Shown: positions 9,911-20,604 of the stretch, in pieces
Layout: every line of letters starts with the position of its first letter
Numbering within the stretch: the stretch's first letter is position 1
Assembly (NCBI GenBank): GCA_004431415.1
Contig: QPMI01000286.1
Coordinates: 1 to 47,311 of the forward strand
Direction of reading: 5' to 3'
DNA: 47,311 nucleotides
Origin: Cyanophora paradoxa
Taxonomy: Eukaryota > Glaucocystophyceae > Cyanophorales > Cyanophoraceae
Translations under genes and position numbers: made by a program
Notes under the pieces: model-generated
Database searches by the model: none
What the model was told of the DNA's origin: nothing
What the model saw: the letters and a program-made list of their open reading frames with translations, nothing else

Positions 9911-12518
9911 ATGATGGCCAACGCGGAGGACGATGAAATAACGCTGGAGGCGGCGAAGGTGCGCTTAGCTCGTCGAGCGCGAGCAACAGCAAACTGACGG
10001 AAAGCGCCGCGCAGGCCAACCTGCGCGAGCTGCATGAGGAGGCGGCAGAGCGCTCGCGCTTTGCAGTCTAGCTGCGCTCGCGCCATTCGGCAGCTATGGT
10101 CCGCTGGCGCAGCGCTCTGACGTGCCGATCGCGTGGCGGCAGATTCGAAACGAAGGCGGCACAGGTCCGTACGGAGAGCGCGGAGGGCCTTGCGGCGCCG
10201 CTCACGTGCTCGCAGGCGCAGGCGAAGGCGGAGTCGGAGCGGATGCAGCTCGCGCGGATCGCCGAGGTGGGCCGCAGGCTCGCGTGCTCCTCCCGCCGCT
10301 CACGGGGAGCGGCAGGCGGTGGATCTGGCGAGGGCCCTCGTGAAGGAGAAGAAGCGCGCGCGGGACGCTCCGCCGCCGGCGCCGCTGCCGCCGGCCCCGC
10401 CGCGGGCCCCCGCCGCCGCCGCCTCGAGCTCGCGGCGGCCGCAGCGGGCGGCGGAGAGCGACGAGGAGGAGGAGGAGGCGCCGGCGAGGGCGGCGCGGAC
10501 GCCGGCCCGCGCGGCGGTCAAGCGGGAGCCGTCGAGCAGCGACGAGGAGCGCGCGGCCACCGCCGCGCGGGCGCCGCAGCGCAAGCGGCCGGCCCCGGCG
10601 GAGAGCGAGGAGGAGGAGGAGGAGGAGGAGGGGGCGCCGGGGCGGAACCCGCGAGGGGCGCGGCGGGCGGGGGCGCCGGGGCCCTCGCGCCCGGGCCCGC
10701 CCCCGGCGGACGACGTGACCCGCGCCCGGGCGGCCTGGAAGGTGCGGCACGCCTCTCGGCCCGGCGCCGGGGCCCCGGGCCCAGCGGCGCCGCAGGAGCG
10801 GTCGATCTCGTGGGTGCGGCGGGGCACTGTACCGGACGGGCTGGGGCGGCGGGTGCGGGCGGTGGGCTTCTGCCCGGACCCCGCCCACCCCACGCCTTCG
10901 TCGCCGCCGGGTCCGCCCCGCCCCGCCCCGCCCGCCCCGCCCGGGCCGGGCCGACGCGTGGCAGGCTGGACGGGAGCCTGGTGTTCGGGCGGACGGACGG
11001 GCGGAGGGAGGGGCTGGTGGAGGCGGCGGCGGTGCCCGTCGCGGGGGGGACGTGGGGGTGGCCCGGGGCGGAGCCTGGAGGCGCTCGCGTGGAGCGGGGA
11101 CGGGCGCCGCCTGCTCGCCGCCTTCGAGGAGGACGCCCCGCGGCCCGGCGCGCCCCCGCCCGCCCGGGGCCCGAGGCCCGCCCGCCCCGCCCCGCCCCCG
11201 CCCCGCCCCGCCCGAGCCCCGTGCAGGTCCTCGTGCTGTACCCCTCCTTCGACAACGCCTCCCGCCTCGTGCCCCGCCCCGCCCCGCCCCGCCCGGCCCC
11301 CTTTCGCTCGCGGGCGACGCGGGCGGCAGCGGCGGCTGCGGTTCGCGGCGCCCGAGTCGCGGGCGCACGGGGGGTACGCGACGGCGGCGTGCTTCGTGCC
11401 GGGCCTGCCGGGCGCCTTCGTCACGGGCGGCGGCGCGGGGAAGCCGCGGGCGGTGGCCCTGTGGCGGGACCCGGCGGGGGGCGCGGAGCCGCCGGAGCCG
11501 CCGGGGGTCGCCCGCTGCGCCCCGTCCAGCGCCTCTTCGAGCCCGAGGCCCGCCCCGGCCCCCGGCCCCGCCCTCGGCCCCGCCCCCGCCTCCCGCTGAA
11601 GGGGCGCAGATATTGCACCGCGAGCACACGAACCGCATGTGCGCCCCGCCCGCCCCGCCCCGCCCCGCCGGTCCCCCCGACCCCCCCGCAGCCTGGCGGT
11701 GGCGGCGGACGGGGAGGGGAACGTGTTCAGCGGCGGGGCGGACCGCACCGTCGCCCTCTACCACCTCGAGGCCCGCCGCCGCACGGCGCTCTTGAGGCTG
11801 GACGCCCAGGCCCGCCCCCGCCCCAAGCCGCGCGCCCCGCCCAGCGCCCCTCACGCCGGCGCAGGTGAACTGGCTCGGGGTGGGGTCGGGCGGCATGCGC
11901 GGCCAGCTCCTCGTCTCCACCATCGCCGTGCCGCCCCCCCCCCCCCCCCTCCCCCCCCCCCCCCCCCCCCCCCGCGCCCCGCCCGAGCGTTTCGGCGCAG
12001 GCGTCGCGGAACCTGCAGCTGTGGGACCCGCGCGCCCCGAGCCTCGAGCGGCCCCAGATCGTCCTCAGGCGCCCCCCCCCCCGCCCCGCCCGCCCCGCCC
12101 CGCCCCTGACGGCGGGGGCAGCTGGGACCTGGACCGGGGGCGGGGGCCGGGGACGTCAAGGGCCTCTCGCAGTACCACGCCCCCGACTGGTCCCCCTGCG
12201 GCCAGTACGTCGCCCTCGGCGCCAAGTCCGGTGCGCCCCGCACCCCCGCCCCGCCCCGGGCCCGGGGCGAGCCGCGAGGGGCGGCAGGGCGGGTGTACCT
12301 GTGGGACGTGCGGAGCGCGGGGCGGCCTGCCTCGGAGCAGCTGTGCGGGAAGGCGGTGCCGGCGGTGGCCCTCCCGCGGGGCCCGGGGGCCGCCCCCAAC
12401 GCCCTCCTCGCCGCCTCCAACGACCGCAAGGCGCGCTGCGCGGCGGGGCGGGGCGGGGCGGGTCGGAGGGGGCGCGCAGCTGACGCTCGTCTCCCTCTGG
12501 AGCCCCCAGCAGCAGTGA
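9911..12518 (+). CDS. Coiled-coil WD40 propeller protein with DWD motifs, copy B (best intact)
   Basis: Two in-frame ATGs (9911 and 9914) begin M(M)ANAEDDEITLEAAK. The next coiled-coil exon reads ANLRELHEEAAERSRFA, and the following acceptor is probably the ACAG before VRTESAEGLAAPLTCSQAQ. The linker carries SDEEEEEAPARAARTP, VKREPSSSDEERA and a long glutamate run, then ADDVTRARAAWK and ERSISWVRRGTVPDG. WD repeats follow as in copy A, with NLQLWDPRAPS and VYLWDVRSAG (WDxR motifs), NALLAASNDRK and TLVSLWSPQQQ. The last intron starts GC (AAG|GCGCGC) and contains (GGGGC)n. Intron 12 or so contains C runs of 16 and 23 nt (11934-11973). The frame is continuous throughout by my splicing. Inferred role: substrate receptor of a CUL4-DDB1-type ligase. 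Confidence 0.78.
11934..11973. repeat. Poly-C tract in an intron of WD40 B
   Basis: Sixteen Cs, one T and 23 Cs. Similar sense-strand C runs occur at 17761-17790 (WD40 C), 45022-45043 (ARID gene) and, as G runs for a minus-strand gene, at 25132-25187. Confidence 0.85.
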
Positions 12519-13043
12519 GGGGCCGACCTGGGACCCTTCATCCATGGCCAGCAGCAGTCTCAGGCTTTGCCCCCTAGTCGCTGATTACTGAATTCTTTTG
12601 CTTGCAATGCTGTTGCCGTCGCCGGACTTGACGGCTCATTGCATGCATCGTAGCTACGTACCAGAGAAATCGACACTATCGGAGAAATCGGCGCCGCCGG
12701 CCGCCATAGCCGAAGGCGCCACATTCGAGCGCGGCCAGCGTTTTGCGATTGAATGAAGTAAATGGAATTCAACAGATTCAAATTCAACAACCGAACGTAC
12801 ACATGTACTAACATACAAAAAAGGGGGGAAGGAAGGGGGAAGAGGAAGGGGGGAACATCCCGAAAGGATTGGTAAAAGGCTAAGAAGGGGATACCCTTTG
12901 CACGTGCACGTGCACGTGCACAGAAGAACGCGGGGACCGTCGTAGTTCGGAATCGGGTGCAGGGCCGCTCGTGAGGACCTCGTGAGGGCAGCTGCAGGGC
13001 CGCTAGAGAGACTATCGCGAGGTGTACCCCGGAAGTGTGGCGC
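12519..13043. other. Convergent intergenic region, WD40 B / beta-helix copy 3
   Basis: No gene is recognised in this stretch. It includes an AT-richer part (12720-12900) and a perfect palindromic microrepeat, cacgtgcacgtgcacgtgca, at about 12901-12921. That is three overlapping CACGTG/GTGCAC cores. The microrepeat could bind bHLH-type factors, but this is not testable here. Confidence 0.45.
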
Positions 13044-15229
13044 TCACGCTCGGAACGTGTTGCCACGCACGACCGGAGCACAGCTGCTCTCAGCCTTCAC
13101 GCCACCGCAGCTTACGAGCGACTGGTCGGAGATGCGCTCGAGCGTGTTGCCCTCTATGGTTCCCTTGCCGCAATTGCACACGTAAATCCCGTGTTTCTGG
13201 TCGCGCACCCTGCAGCGAGGCGTTGGCGGGCGTGGAGAGGGAGGAGAAGACATTAAGCTTGAGGCGGGGGAGATCTGGAGGCTATGAAGACGGAGTAGCA
13301 GATCGCGCACCGGTTTCCCCGCACGATGGGGTCGGCGAAATACATGATCACGATGCCAGCTCCTGCGTTGCCGTACACATCGTTGCCCTCCGCCACGCCC
13401 TTCGCCGAAAGGGAGAAAGCAATGGCGGGTGCCCTTGTGCAGGTATGCACTGCGTTTCCTGCGCGCTGGAAACTTAAGATCGGCTAAGAAGGGGAGCACG
13501 CTAAATCCGATTGAAGAGCCGGGCGCTCACCGCGCAGCGTCGGAGCCGTTCTCTCGCCGCAAACACCGATGCCGACACCCTCACTGCTGGACACGTCGCA
13601 GTCCTCCACAACCGCCCGGCTTCCATTCTCGATGACCACCGCTGAAAACAGATCGGATCTGATCGAGACACCCCGTACGCTCGGCGCCGCGGGGCCCATG
13701 CAGAGCAGCGTGATGTCCTTGGTCCACGTGAGGACGGCCTCCCGCGACCCGACGATGTGCACCTCCTTGTCCAGCACAACATGTTCCCGGTACCTGCGGC
13801 CCCGCGCCCGCGTCAGCGAGCGAGAAGCCGACAGCGCATGAAGCCTCTGAAGAAGAAGAGGGCACACACGCCGGGGGCGAGGTGGATCGTCTGCCCGGCG
13901 GCGGCCCGCCTCACGGCGTCCATGATGCTCTGCCCGGGCGCCACCCGCAGCTCGCCGGGCCCCTCACCTGCGCCCGCTGCCTGGGCGCCAACCGCAGCTG
14001 CGCCGGGCTCATGTGGCGCTGCAAACGCCCTCCGCTCCCCACCGCGCGGCTCTGCGGCCGCGGCTGCAGGGCCGGACAGCAGCTGCCCGGCCGCCACCAG
14101 CCGCGCCGGAAGGATCGCGGCTGGAAGGATCGCGCCGGCCGCTCGAGCCTCGGCCGCATCGGCGCGGAGCCGCATCGCCTCGAGTTGCCCAGACAGGTCC
14201 TCCACCCCCCCCTCCAGCGCGCCTGCGCCTCGACGGTTGACGTCGCTAGTGTACATGGACAGAGCCGACGACGCGCGCACCGTTCTCCTGGGCGAGGGCC
14301 GCATTCTCTTGCGCGATATCGTTCTTCTCGCGGGCGAGGCGCGCGAGACCGCATTCACTTGCGCGTCCGGCGAGGACCGAATTCACTTGCACGTCCGGCG
14401 GGCAGCGCCCTGCGCGCGGCCGGACTCACGGAGGGGAGGAACAGGAGCGGGTAACGGAGTACCGGGGTGGACCGCGAGCTCGAAATCTGACAGGCGGGCG
14501 GTGCAGCCGAGCGCGGCGTTCGGGCACGGCCGCCGGCACGCCGCCTCGTGCGCCTGCGCGGGGCGGGGCGGGCGATGAGAGGGAGGGAGAGACGCGGAAG
14601 CAGAGACATGCACCGGCAGCTCGTCGACGGGAACGCGCGCCCCGCAGCCGCCGCAGACGCCCCAGCCCGCCGGGCAGCGCTCCGAGTGGGCCGCGAGGGA
14701 GCCCAGGTCGCCCCGCCACTCGCAGCCCCGCCCCTGGAACCGGCAGCTGTACATGTGGAGGTGGCATCAGCACATGTACAAGAACAATCTGAAAACGGCA
14801 TGTGTCCACAAGACGCGCACTGCACTTTCAGCCCGTTGATGCGGCGGATGACGAAAGGGGCGGGCCGGAAGCGCTCGCGGTCGACGACCTCACGGTCGAT
14901 GGGGCACTTCAGCTGCGCCCTCATGTACTCGTACTCGAAGGGGTAGCCGGCTTCCCTCGCCAGCCGCTCCGCGCACGTCCGGCACAGCGCGTGGTCGTTC
15001 GAGCAGCCCAGCGACGTCTGAGCAAGCACGCGCGTGTGATCATGAGCCGCAGTTGCAACGGGTCGGCGCGTAGCGAGAGAGCTTGGGAGGGGCGCGGGCG
15101 CACCGGCTCGCGCATGACGAGGCAGCAGACGGCGCAGGTGAGCTCGAGCCGCTCAGCTTGCGCCTCCTCGCCGGGCTCGAAGAGCTCCGACGCCCAGCCG
15201 CCCTGCTCGTCGCCAGCAGAACTCGCCAT
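13044..15229 (-). CDS. RING/TRAF zinc finger-coiled coil-beta-helix protein, copy 3 (intact)
   Basis: Starts MASSAGDEQGGWASELFEPG. RING: LTCAVCCLVMREP, intron GTGCGCCC...GCTCAG, TSLGCSNDHALCRTCAERL, LKCPIDREVV. TRAF fingers: INGLKVQCACRFQGRGC and EWRGDLGSLAAHSERC, GVCGGCGARVPVDELPVH; AHEAACRRPCPN, ALGCTARLSDFELAVH. The coiled-coil exon is longer than in copy 2 because of an in-frame 28-bp-type repeat (CPPDVQVNSVLAGRASECG before LARLAREKNDIAQENAALAQ), then GALEGGVEDLSGQLEAMRLR and an alanine-rich linker. Beta-helix: LRVAPGQSIMDAVRRAAAGQ, TIHLAPGV joined to YREHVVLDKEVHIVGSRE, GERTAPTLRG, GVAEGNDVYGNAGAG, ADPIVRGNR, RDQKHGIYVCNCGKGTIEGN, ending VVRGNTFRA. All phases agree. It is 136 bp from the WD40 copy C start. 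Likely an E3-type protein; substrate unknown. Confidence 0.78.
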
Positions 15230-15365
15230 CGAACCGAAACGTTAACGGGGCTTCCCTTAGTGGTGGCAGCGCTGGTGGCGGTAAGCAGAAAGCTGCTGCT
15301 GGCGGTTTCAGTTCGCCTCGCTGCGAACCCCGGGACCAACGCCGGCGGGGTAGAGCGACGAAGCG
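15230..15365. promoter_or_regulatory. Divergent promoter region, beta-helix copy 3 / WD40 C
   Basis: This 136-bp gap carries the conserved pre-ATG block at about 15336-15362 (ccaacgccggcggggtagag then cgacg). The cagcgccctctg box of the other loci is missing or altered here. Confidence 0.45.
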
Positions 15366-17760
15366 ATGGGCGACGCGGAAGAGGACGTGGAGAATCACTG
15401 GAGATGACGCTGGTCCGTCGCTGGAGGCGGCGAGGGTACACTGCGCGAGCTGCGGGCGGAGCGCGGCGGAGCGCTCGTGCTTTGCGGCCTAGCTGCGCTC
15501 ATACCATTCAGCCGCGGCCGTTCGTTCGCTAGTGCCCCGGCGCTGCGGGCTAGCTGCGGGCTGAGCGCGCTCTCATTACGCTTAATCTTCAGCTGCGCTC
15601 GTGCCATTCAGCAGCTGTGTACCGTGCACGCAGCGCTCTGACGTGCCGATCGCGTGGCGGCAGATTCGAAACGAAGGCGGCGCAGGTCCGTGCGGGGAGC
15701 GCGGAGGGCCTTGCGGCGCCGCTCACGCGCTCGCAGGCGCAGGCGAAGGCGGAGTCGAAGCGGATGCAGCTCGCGCGCATCGCCGAGGTGGGCCCCCGGC
15801 GCGGCACGCGTGCTCCTCCCGCCGCTCACGGGGCGGCGGCAGGCGGTGGATCTGGCGAGGGCCCTCGTGAAGGAGAAGAAGCGGGCGCGGGAAGCTCCGC
15901 CGCCGGCGCCGCTCCCGGCGGCCCCGCCGCGGGCCCCCGCCGCCGCCGCCTCGAGCTCGCGGCGGCCGCAGCGGGCGGCCGAGAGCGACGAGGAGGAGGA
16001 GGAGGCGCCGGCGAGGGCGGCGCGGACGCCGGCCCGCGCGGCGGTCAAGCGGGAGCCGTCGAGCAGCGACGAGGAGCGCGCGGCCGGCGCCGCGCGGGCG
16101 CCGCAGCGCAGGCGGCCCGCCCCGGCGGAGAGCGAGGAGGAGGAGGAGGAGGAGGAGGCGCCGGGGCGGAACCCGCGGGGGCGCGGCGGGCGGGGGCGCC
16201 GGGGCCCTCGCGCCCGGGCCCGCCCCCGGCGGACGACGTGACCCGCGCCCGGGCGGCCTGGAAGGTGCGGCACCCCCTCGGCCCGGCGCCGGGGCCCCGG
16301 GCCCAGCGGCGGGGGCAGGAGCGGTCGATCTCGTGGGTGCGGCGGGGGACGGTGCCGGACGGGCTGGGGCGGCGGGTGCGGGCCGTGGGCTTCTGCCCGG
16401 ACCCCGCCCACCCCCACGCCTTCGTCGCGGCCGGGTCCGCCCCGCCCCGCCCCGCCCCGCCCCGCCTTGCCCGGGCCGGGCCGACGCCGGGCAGGCTGGA
16501 CGGGAGCCTGGTGTTCGGGCGGACGGACGGGCGGCGGGAGGGCCTGGTGGAGGCGGCGGGGGTGCCGGTGGCGGGGGAGGACGTGGGGGTGGGGGCGGGG
16601 CGCAGCCTGGAGGCGCTCGCGTGGAGCGGGGACGGGCGCCGCCTCCTCGCCGCCTTCGAGGAGGACGCCCCCGGCCCGGCGCGCCCCCGCCCGCCCCGGG
16701 GCCCGAGGCCCGCCCGCCCCGCCCCGCCCCGCCCCGCCCGAGCCCTCCCGAGCCCGCGCAGGTCCTCGTGCTTTACCCCTCCTTCGACAACGCCTCCCGC
16801 CTCGTGCCCCGCCCCGCCCGCCCGCTCGCTGCTCTTCGTTCGCGGGCGACGCGGGCGGCAGCGGCGGCTGCGGTTCGCGGCGCCCGAGTCGCGGGCGCAC
16901 GGGGGGTACGCGACGGCGGCGTGCTTCGTGCCGGGCCTGCCGGGGGCCTTCGTGACGGGCGGCGGCGCGGGGAAGCCGCGGGCCGTCGCCCTCTGGCGGG
17001 ACCCGGCGGGGGCGCGGAGCCGCCGGAGCCGCCGGGGGCCGCCCGCTGCGCCCCCGTCCAGCGCCTCTTCGAGCCCGAGGCCCGCCCCGGCCCCCGGCCC
17101 CCGCCCTCGGCCCCCGCCCCGCCTCCCGCTGAAGGGGCGCAGATATTGCACCGCGAGCACACGAACCGCATGTGCGCCCCGCCCGCCCCGCCCCGCCCCG
17201 CCGGTCCCCCCGAGCCCCCCGCAGCCTGGCGGTGGCGGCGGACGGGGAGGGGAACGTGTTCAGCGGCGGGGCGGACCGCACCGTCGCCCTCTACCACCTC
17301 GAGGCCCGCCGCCGCACCGCCCTCCTGAGGCTGGACGCCCAGGCCCGCCCCCCGCCCCCTGCCCCGCGCCCCGCCCCTCATGCCGGCTCAGGTGAACTGG
17401 CTCGGGGTGGGGTCGGGCGGCATGCGCGGCCAGCTCCTCGTCTCCACCATCGCCGTGCCCCCGCCCCCCCCGCCCCGCCCCGCCGCCCCGCCCCGCCCGA
17501 ACTTTCGGCGCAGGCGTCGCGGAACCTGCAGCTGTGGGACCCGCGGGCCCCGAGCCTCGAGCGGCCCCAGATCGTCCTCAGGCGCCCCCGCCCCGCACCC
17601 ACCCCGCCCCCGCCCCTCACGGCGGGGGCAGCTGGGACCTGGACCGGGGGCCGGGGGCCGGGGACGTGAAGGGCCTCTCCCAGTACCACGCCCCCGACTG
17701 GTCCCCCTGCGGCCAGTACGTCGCCCTCGGCGCCAAGTCCGGTGCGCCCCGCACCCCCCG

Positions 17761-17792
<32 letters not shown>

Positions 17793-18065
17793 GGCGAGGG
17801 GCGAGGGGCGAGGGGCGGCAGGGCGGGTGTACGTGTGGGACGTGCGGAGCGCGGGGCGGCCTGCGGCGGAGCAGCTGTGCGGGAAGGCGGTGCCGGCGGT
17901 GGCCCTCCCGCGGGGCCCGGGGGCGGCCCCCAACGCCCTCCTCGCCGCCTCCAACGACCGCAAGGCGCGCGGGGCGGGGCGGGGCGGGGCGGGGCGGGGG
18001 TAGCTCGGGTCTGAGGGGGCGCGCAGCGGACGCTCGTCTCCCTGTGGAGCCCCCAGCAGCAGTGA
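15366..18065 (+). pseudogene. Coiled-coil WD40 protein, copy C (disrupted 5' half)
   Basis: Homologous over its whole length to copies A and B, but two lesions break the 5' half. Exon 1 has insertions of about 14 and 11 bases (the second duplicates cgctgg), so the reading from the 15366 ATG ends after 13 codons (ending ENHWR). After the glutamate run, a single missing A near 16178 shifts the frame into a stop (RPRRTT) just before the ADDVTRARAAWK block. From about 16320 onward the WD repeats remain open and well conserved (SISWVRRGTVPDGLGRRVRA, NLQLWDPRAPS, VYVWDVRSAG, RTLVSLWSPQQQ), and the GC-AG last intron is kept. It may be a recent pseudogene or use an internal start. A 30-C run (17761-17790) lies in one intron. 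Confidence 0.7.
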
Positions 18066-18417
18066 CCCGTGGAGCTCGCGACGTGCGCCGTAGCTTTCAG
18101 AGAATTCCGCTCAGTGCTTGATCTGTCCCCTTCGAACACATCGAATAATCGAACGCAATTCACGAGCACGAAAAACGGGGGCAGGGTGCAGGAGGGGCGA
18201 AAGGCGGCGCGGCAGAGCCTCAGAGGCCCCCAAGCTTACTTATAAATTAAGTAGGCGAACGTTAACTACGCGTACGGGGGCCTACCGGTACCGTAGTACC
18301 CCCCACTACTACTGGGCCAGTTCGCTGTGAAAGTCCAACGCTGTCCAACCTCACATGTACATTGATCAGATCATGATCAGGCACTTTATATGATTAAGCA
18401 AGCAAGACAACTGGATC
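18066..18417. other. Intergenic region downstream of WD40 C
   Basis: The first 170 bp retain similarity to the sequence downstream of WD40 A (shared cggcgcggcagagcctcaga near 18203). After about 18235 the sequence is unrelated and less GC-rich, with the palindrome gatcagatcatgatc (18363-18378). No gene is recognised. Confidence 0.4.
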
Positions 18418-19261
18418 CTACAGCCGCTTGGGGCGGAGCTCAAGAGCAGAGACAACGAAAGCGAGGATCCGCCCTTCTGCAACTTTGAGGATCTCCGAGA
18501 GGATTTCGCTGGAGGGCGGCCCATCCATTTGCTCGTCCTTCTGCAGCATCGCAGCACCAACGCGGCTGGCTTCGGGACCTGGAGGGACGAGGTACACAAC
18601 GAAGCCCTAGCGCAGAACAATCAGCCACACAAGACTTGAGAGCTCGCAGGGCACGTGGCGAACCGTGAAGAAAGACACGCGACCTTTGTCCTTATCTGGA
18701 ATGAAGACCGGGACACCCTTCTCTGCAAGACGGGCGAGGTCGATCGAGTACTGGCGGTCCACAACGCAAGCTTTCCTGTCCTGCATCATTTTCTCCAGGA
18801 GAGCTTGGTAGCGTTGGCGGTTGTCTTCGTCAGTGCACGACGTAACACCCAGCGCTTGCCGCCTTTCAGCTTCGATGGGGTCTGCAGCATCGGCGTCGGT
18901 GCCGGCGTCCGGCTCGAGGTAGACCGCCGCCTTGAGCTTCGCGGTCGTAGACGAGAAGCCCCCCAACCAGGTCGCAACCTGATTGTCGTCGCAGTCGTTA
19001 TCTGACTGGGAACGAAACCATTGATGTGTCACTTGGCATACCTTGTCAAAGGCTGTGCAACCGTCGATTCGAAGGGTATCAGGGGGAGCAGTGCCAGAGA
19101 GCAGGCAGCTGTCTGCAAGCCGAAGCTCATCCACCCAATGCCCACAGGCTCCGTGTGCCGCGTAAGCTGAGACGCGAACAGCCCCAACCGGAGTGTGGGT
19201 CGGATACGAGATCCAGCTGCACAGGCTTCAGAAGAAGAGCGCATGAACAATCTCGAGCGCA
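18418..19261 (-). CDS. Unrecognised 3' part joined to beta-helix-family copy 4; single in-frame TAG
   Basis: An open minus-strand frame (WISYPTHTPVGAVRVSAYAA, then CGHWVDELRLADSCLLSG, TLRIDGCTAFDK, NQVATWLGGFSSTTAKLKAA, RQRYQALLEKMMQDRKACV, RQYSIDLARLAEKGVPVFIP) continues to a TAG at 18607-18609. It then runs in the same frame for 62 more codons (GFVVYLVPPGPEASRVGAAM ... ALELRPKRL) to a TAG at 18418-18420. A 36-bp stretch between TAFDK and SDNDCDD has GTATGCC...CCCAG borders and may be an intron. Codon usage is less GC-biased than in neighbours. The ATWLGGFSS and WVDELRLAD parts recall beta-sandwich carbohydrate-binding modules, but I cannot name the family. Its upstream exon is most likely the coiled coil of copy 4, which lacks a beta-helix. 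Confidence 0.45.
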
Positions 19262-20357
19262 CGCGCCCTGTCCAAAGCTTCTTGCCCGGCTCGATGTCCA
19301 CGGGGGCTGGTGGGCGGGACAACGTAACAAGTACGCGCCGCGTCGATCGCGCCGCGTCGAGCTGCCACCGCAGATCTTCCACCCGTTGCTCCAGCGCGCC
19401 TGCACCCCCCGGCCGGTCAGATGCCGACAAGCGCTGAAGATAAAAAGGCGGCGTGCACTCTTCTGGCGTTTGAGGCGCGCCACGAGCTCGTTTCTCCCTC
19501 CCACGAGCTCCCGCAGGCAGCGCCCTGCGCTCAGCGGCTCGGATGAGCTCAAGCCGGAAGAAAAGCTCCAGCGGGTGGCACCGAGGTGGGCCTCGAGCTC
19601 CGAGCGGGAGAGGCGGGCGGTGCAGCCGAGGTCGGCGTTCGGGCACGGCCGCCGGCACGCTGCCTCGTGCGCCTGCGCGAGGCGGGGCGGGCGATAAGAG
19701 TTTGGAAGAAGCGAGTAAGACAGACGTCGACGAAGGTGCGCACCGGCAGCTCGTCGAGAAGAACGCGCGTCTCGCAGCAACCGCAGACGCCCCATACGGC
19801 CGGACAGCGCTCAGTGTGCGCCACAAAGGCGCCCAGGTCGCCCCGCCACTCGCACCCCCGCCCCTGGAACCGGCAGCTGCGCGGGTGGCATCAGCACCGA
19901 TCATGACCCACACCAAGCAAACAAGGCGCGCACTGCACTCGCAGCTCGTTGACGCGGCGGCTGACGAACGGGGCGGACCGGAAGCGCTCGCGGTCGACGA
20001 CCTCGCGGTCGATGGGGCACTTGAGCTGCGCCCTCGAGCTCATGTCCTCGTGCTCGAAAGGGTGTCCCGCCTCCCGCGCCAGCCGCTCCGCGCACGTCCG
20101 GCACAGCGCGTGGTCGTTCGAGCACCCCAGCAGCGTCTGAGCACGCGCGTGTGAGCCGCAGCTGCAGCGGTGCCGCGGCGAGAAAGCTCGGAAGCTTAAG
20201 GGCGCAGGCGCGGGCGCACCGGCTCGCGCATGACGAGGCAGCAGACGGCGCAGGTGAGCTCGAGCCCTTCCGCCTTCGCCTCCTCGCCGGGCTCGAAGAT
20301 CTCCGATGGCCACCCGCCCTGTTCGTCGCCAGCATGCGCGTTCGAGCTTTCCGCCAT
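19262..20357 (-). CDS. RING/TRAF zinc finger-coiled coil protein, copy 4 (beta-helix replaced)
   Basis: Starts MAESSNAHAGDEQGGWPSEI. RING: LTCAVCCLVMREP, intron, TLLGCSNDHALCRTCAERL, LKCPIDREVV. The next intron appears to use a GC donor (TGCGC|GCCTTG), where copies 2 and 3 have GTCTTG. TRAF fingers: CRFQGRGCEWRGDLGAFVAH, GVCGCCETRVLLDELPV, AHEAACRRPCPN, DLGCTARLSRSELEAHLG. Coiled coil: RCLRELVGGRNELVARLKRQ, then SALEQRVEDLRWQLDAARST. Up to this point it matches copies 2 and 3; beyond it the beta-helix is absent and the frame runs into unrelated sequence (VDIEPGKKLWTGRV ...), which probably splices to the 18418-19261 region. The linear reading would end at TGA 19029-19031. A chimeric or truncated E3-like protein is inferred. 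Confidence 0.65.
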
Positions 20358-20604
20358 GCCGCGCGCTGTAACAGGTATTCTCCTACCTATATCCAACCAT
20401 TACAAGCGCTGGCGGTCGTGATGCTGCAGTGATCGGCCAAGACTTCCAGCGCTGAGGCTAGGCCAAGACTTCGGCGTCAACCACTCAGCGACTCAACAAC
20501 TCGGCAAGCTGTAGTAGAACTTCGTTAAACGACCTCGCGCGATCCAGCGGCGGACGACGGAAGGGGCCCCCGGGCCGACGCCGGCGGGGTAGAGCAATTA
20601 AGCA
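20358..20604. promoter_or_regulatory. Divergent region, beta-helix-family copy 4 / WD40 remnant E
   Basis: A 247-bp gap with the conserved WD40 pre-ATG block still recognisable at 20575-20595 (ccgacgccggcggggtagag), although the WD40 gene itself has decayed. Confidence 0.4.

Noticed and set aside
12901-12921. Repeat array resembling a CRISPR
   Set aside because: It is a three-fold microrepeat of a palindromic hexamer with no spacers, in a eukaryotic genome.
18418-19000. SPOC or phospholipase-D-like identity for the copy 4 tail
   Set aside because: Only short resemblances (YLVPPGPEA, ARLAEKGVPVF); the motif order and catalytic residues do not fit either family.
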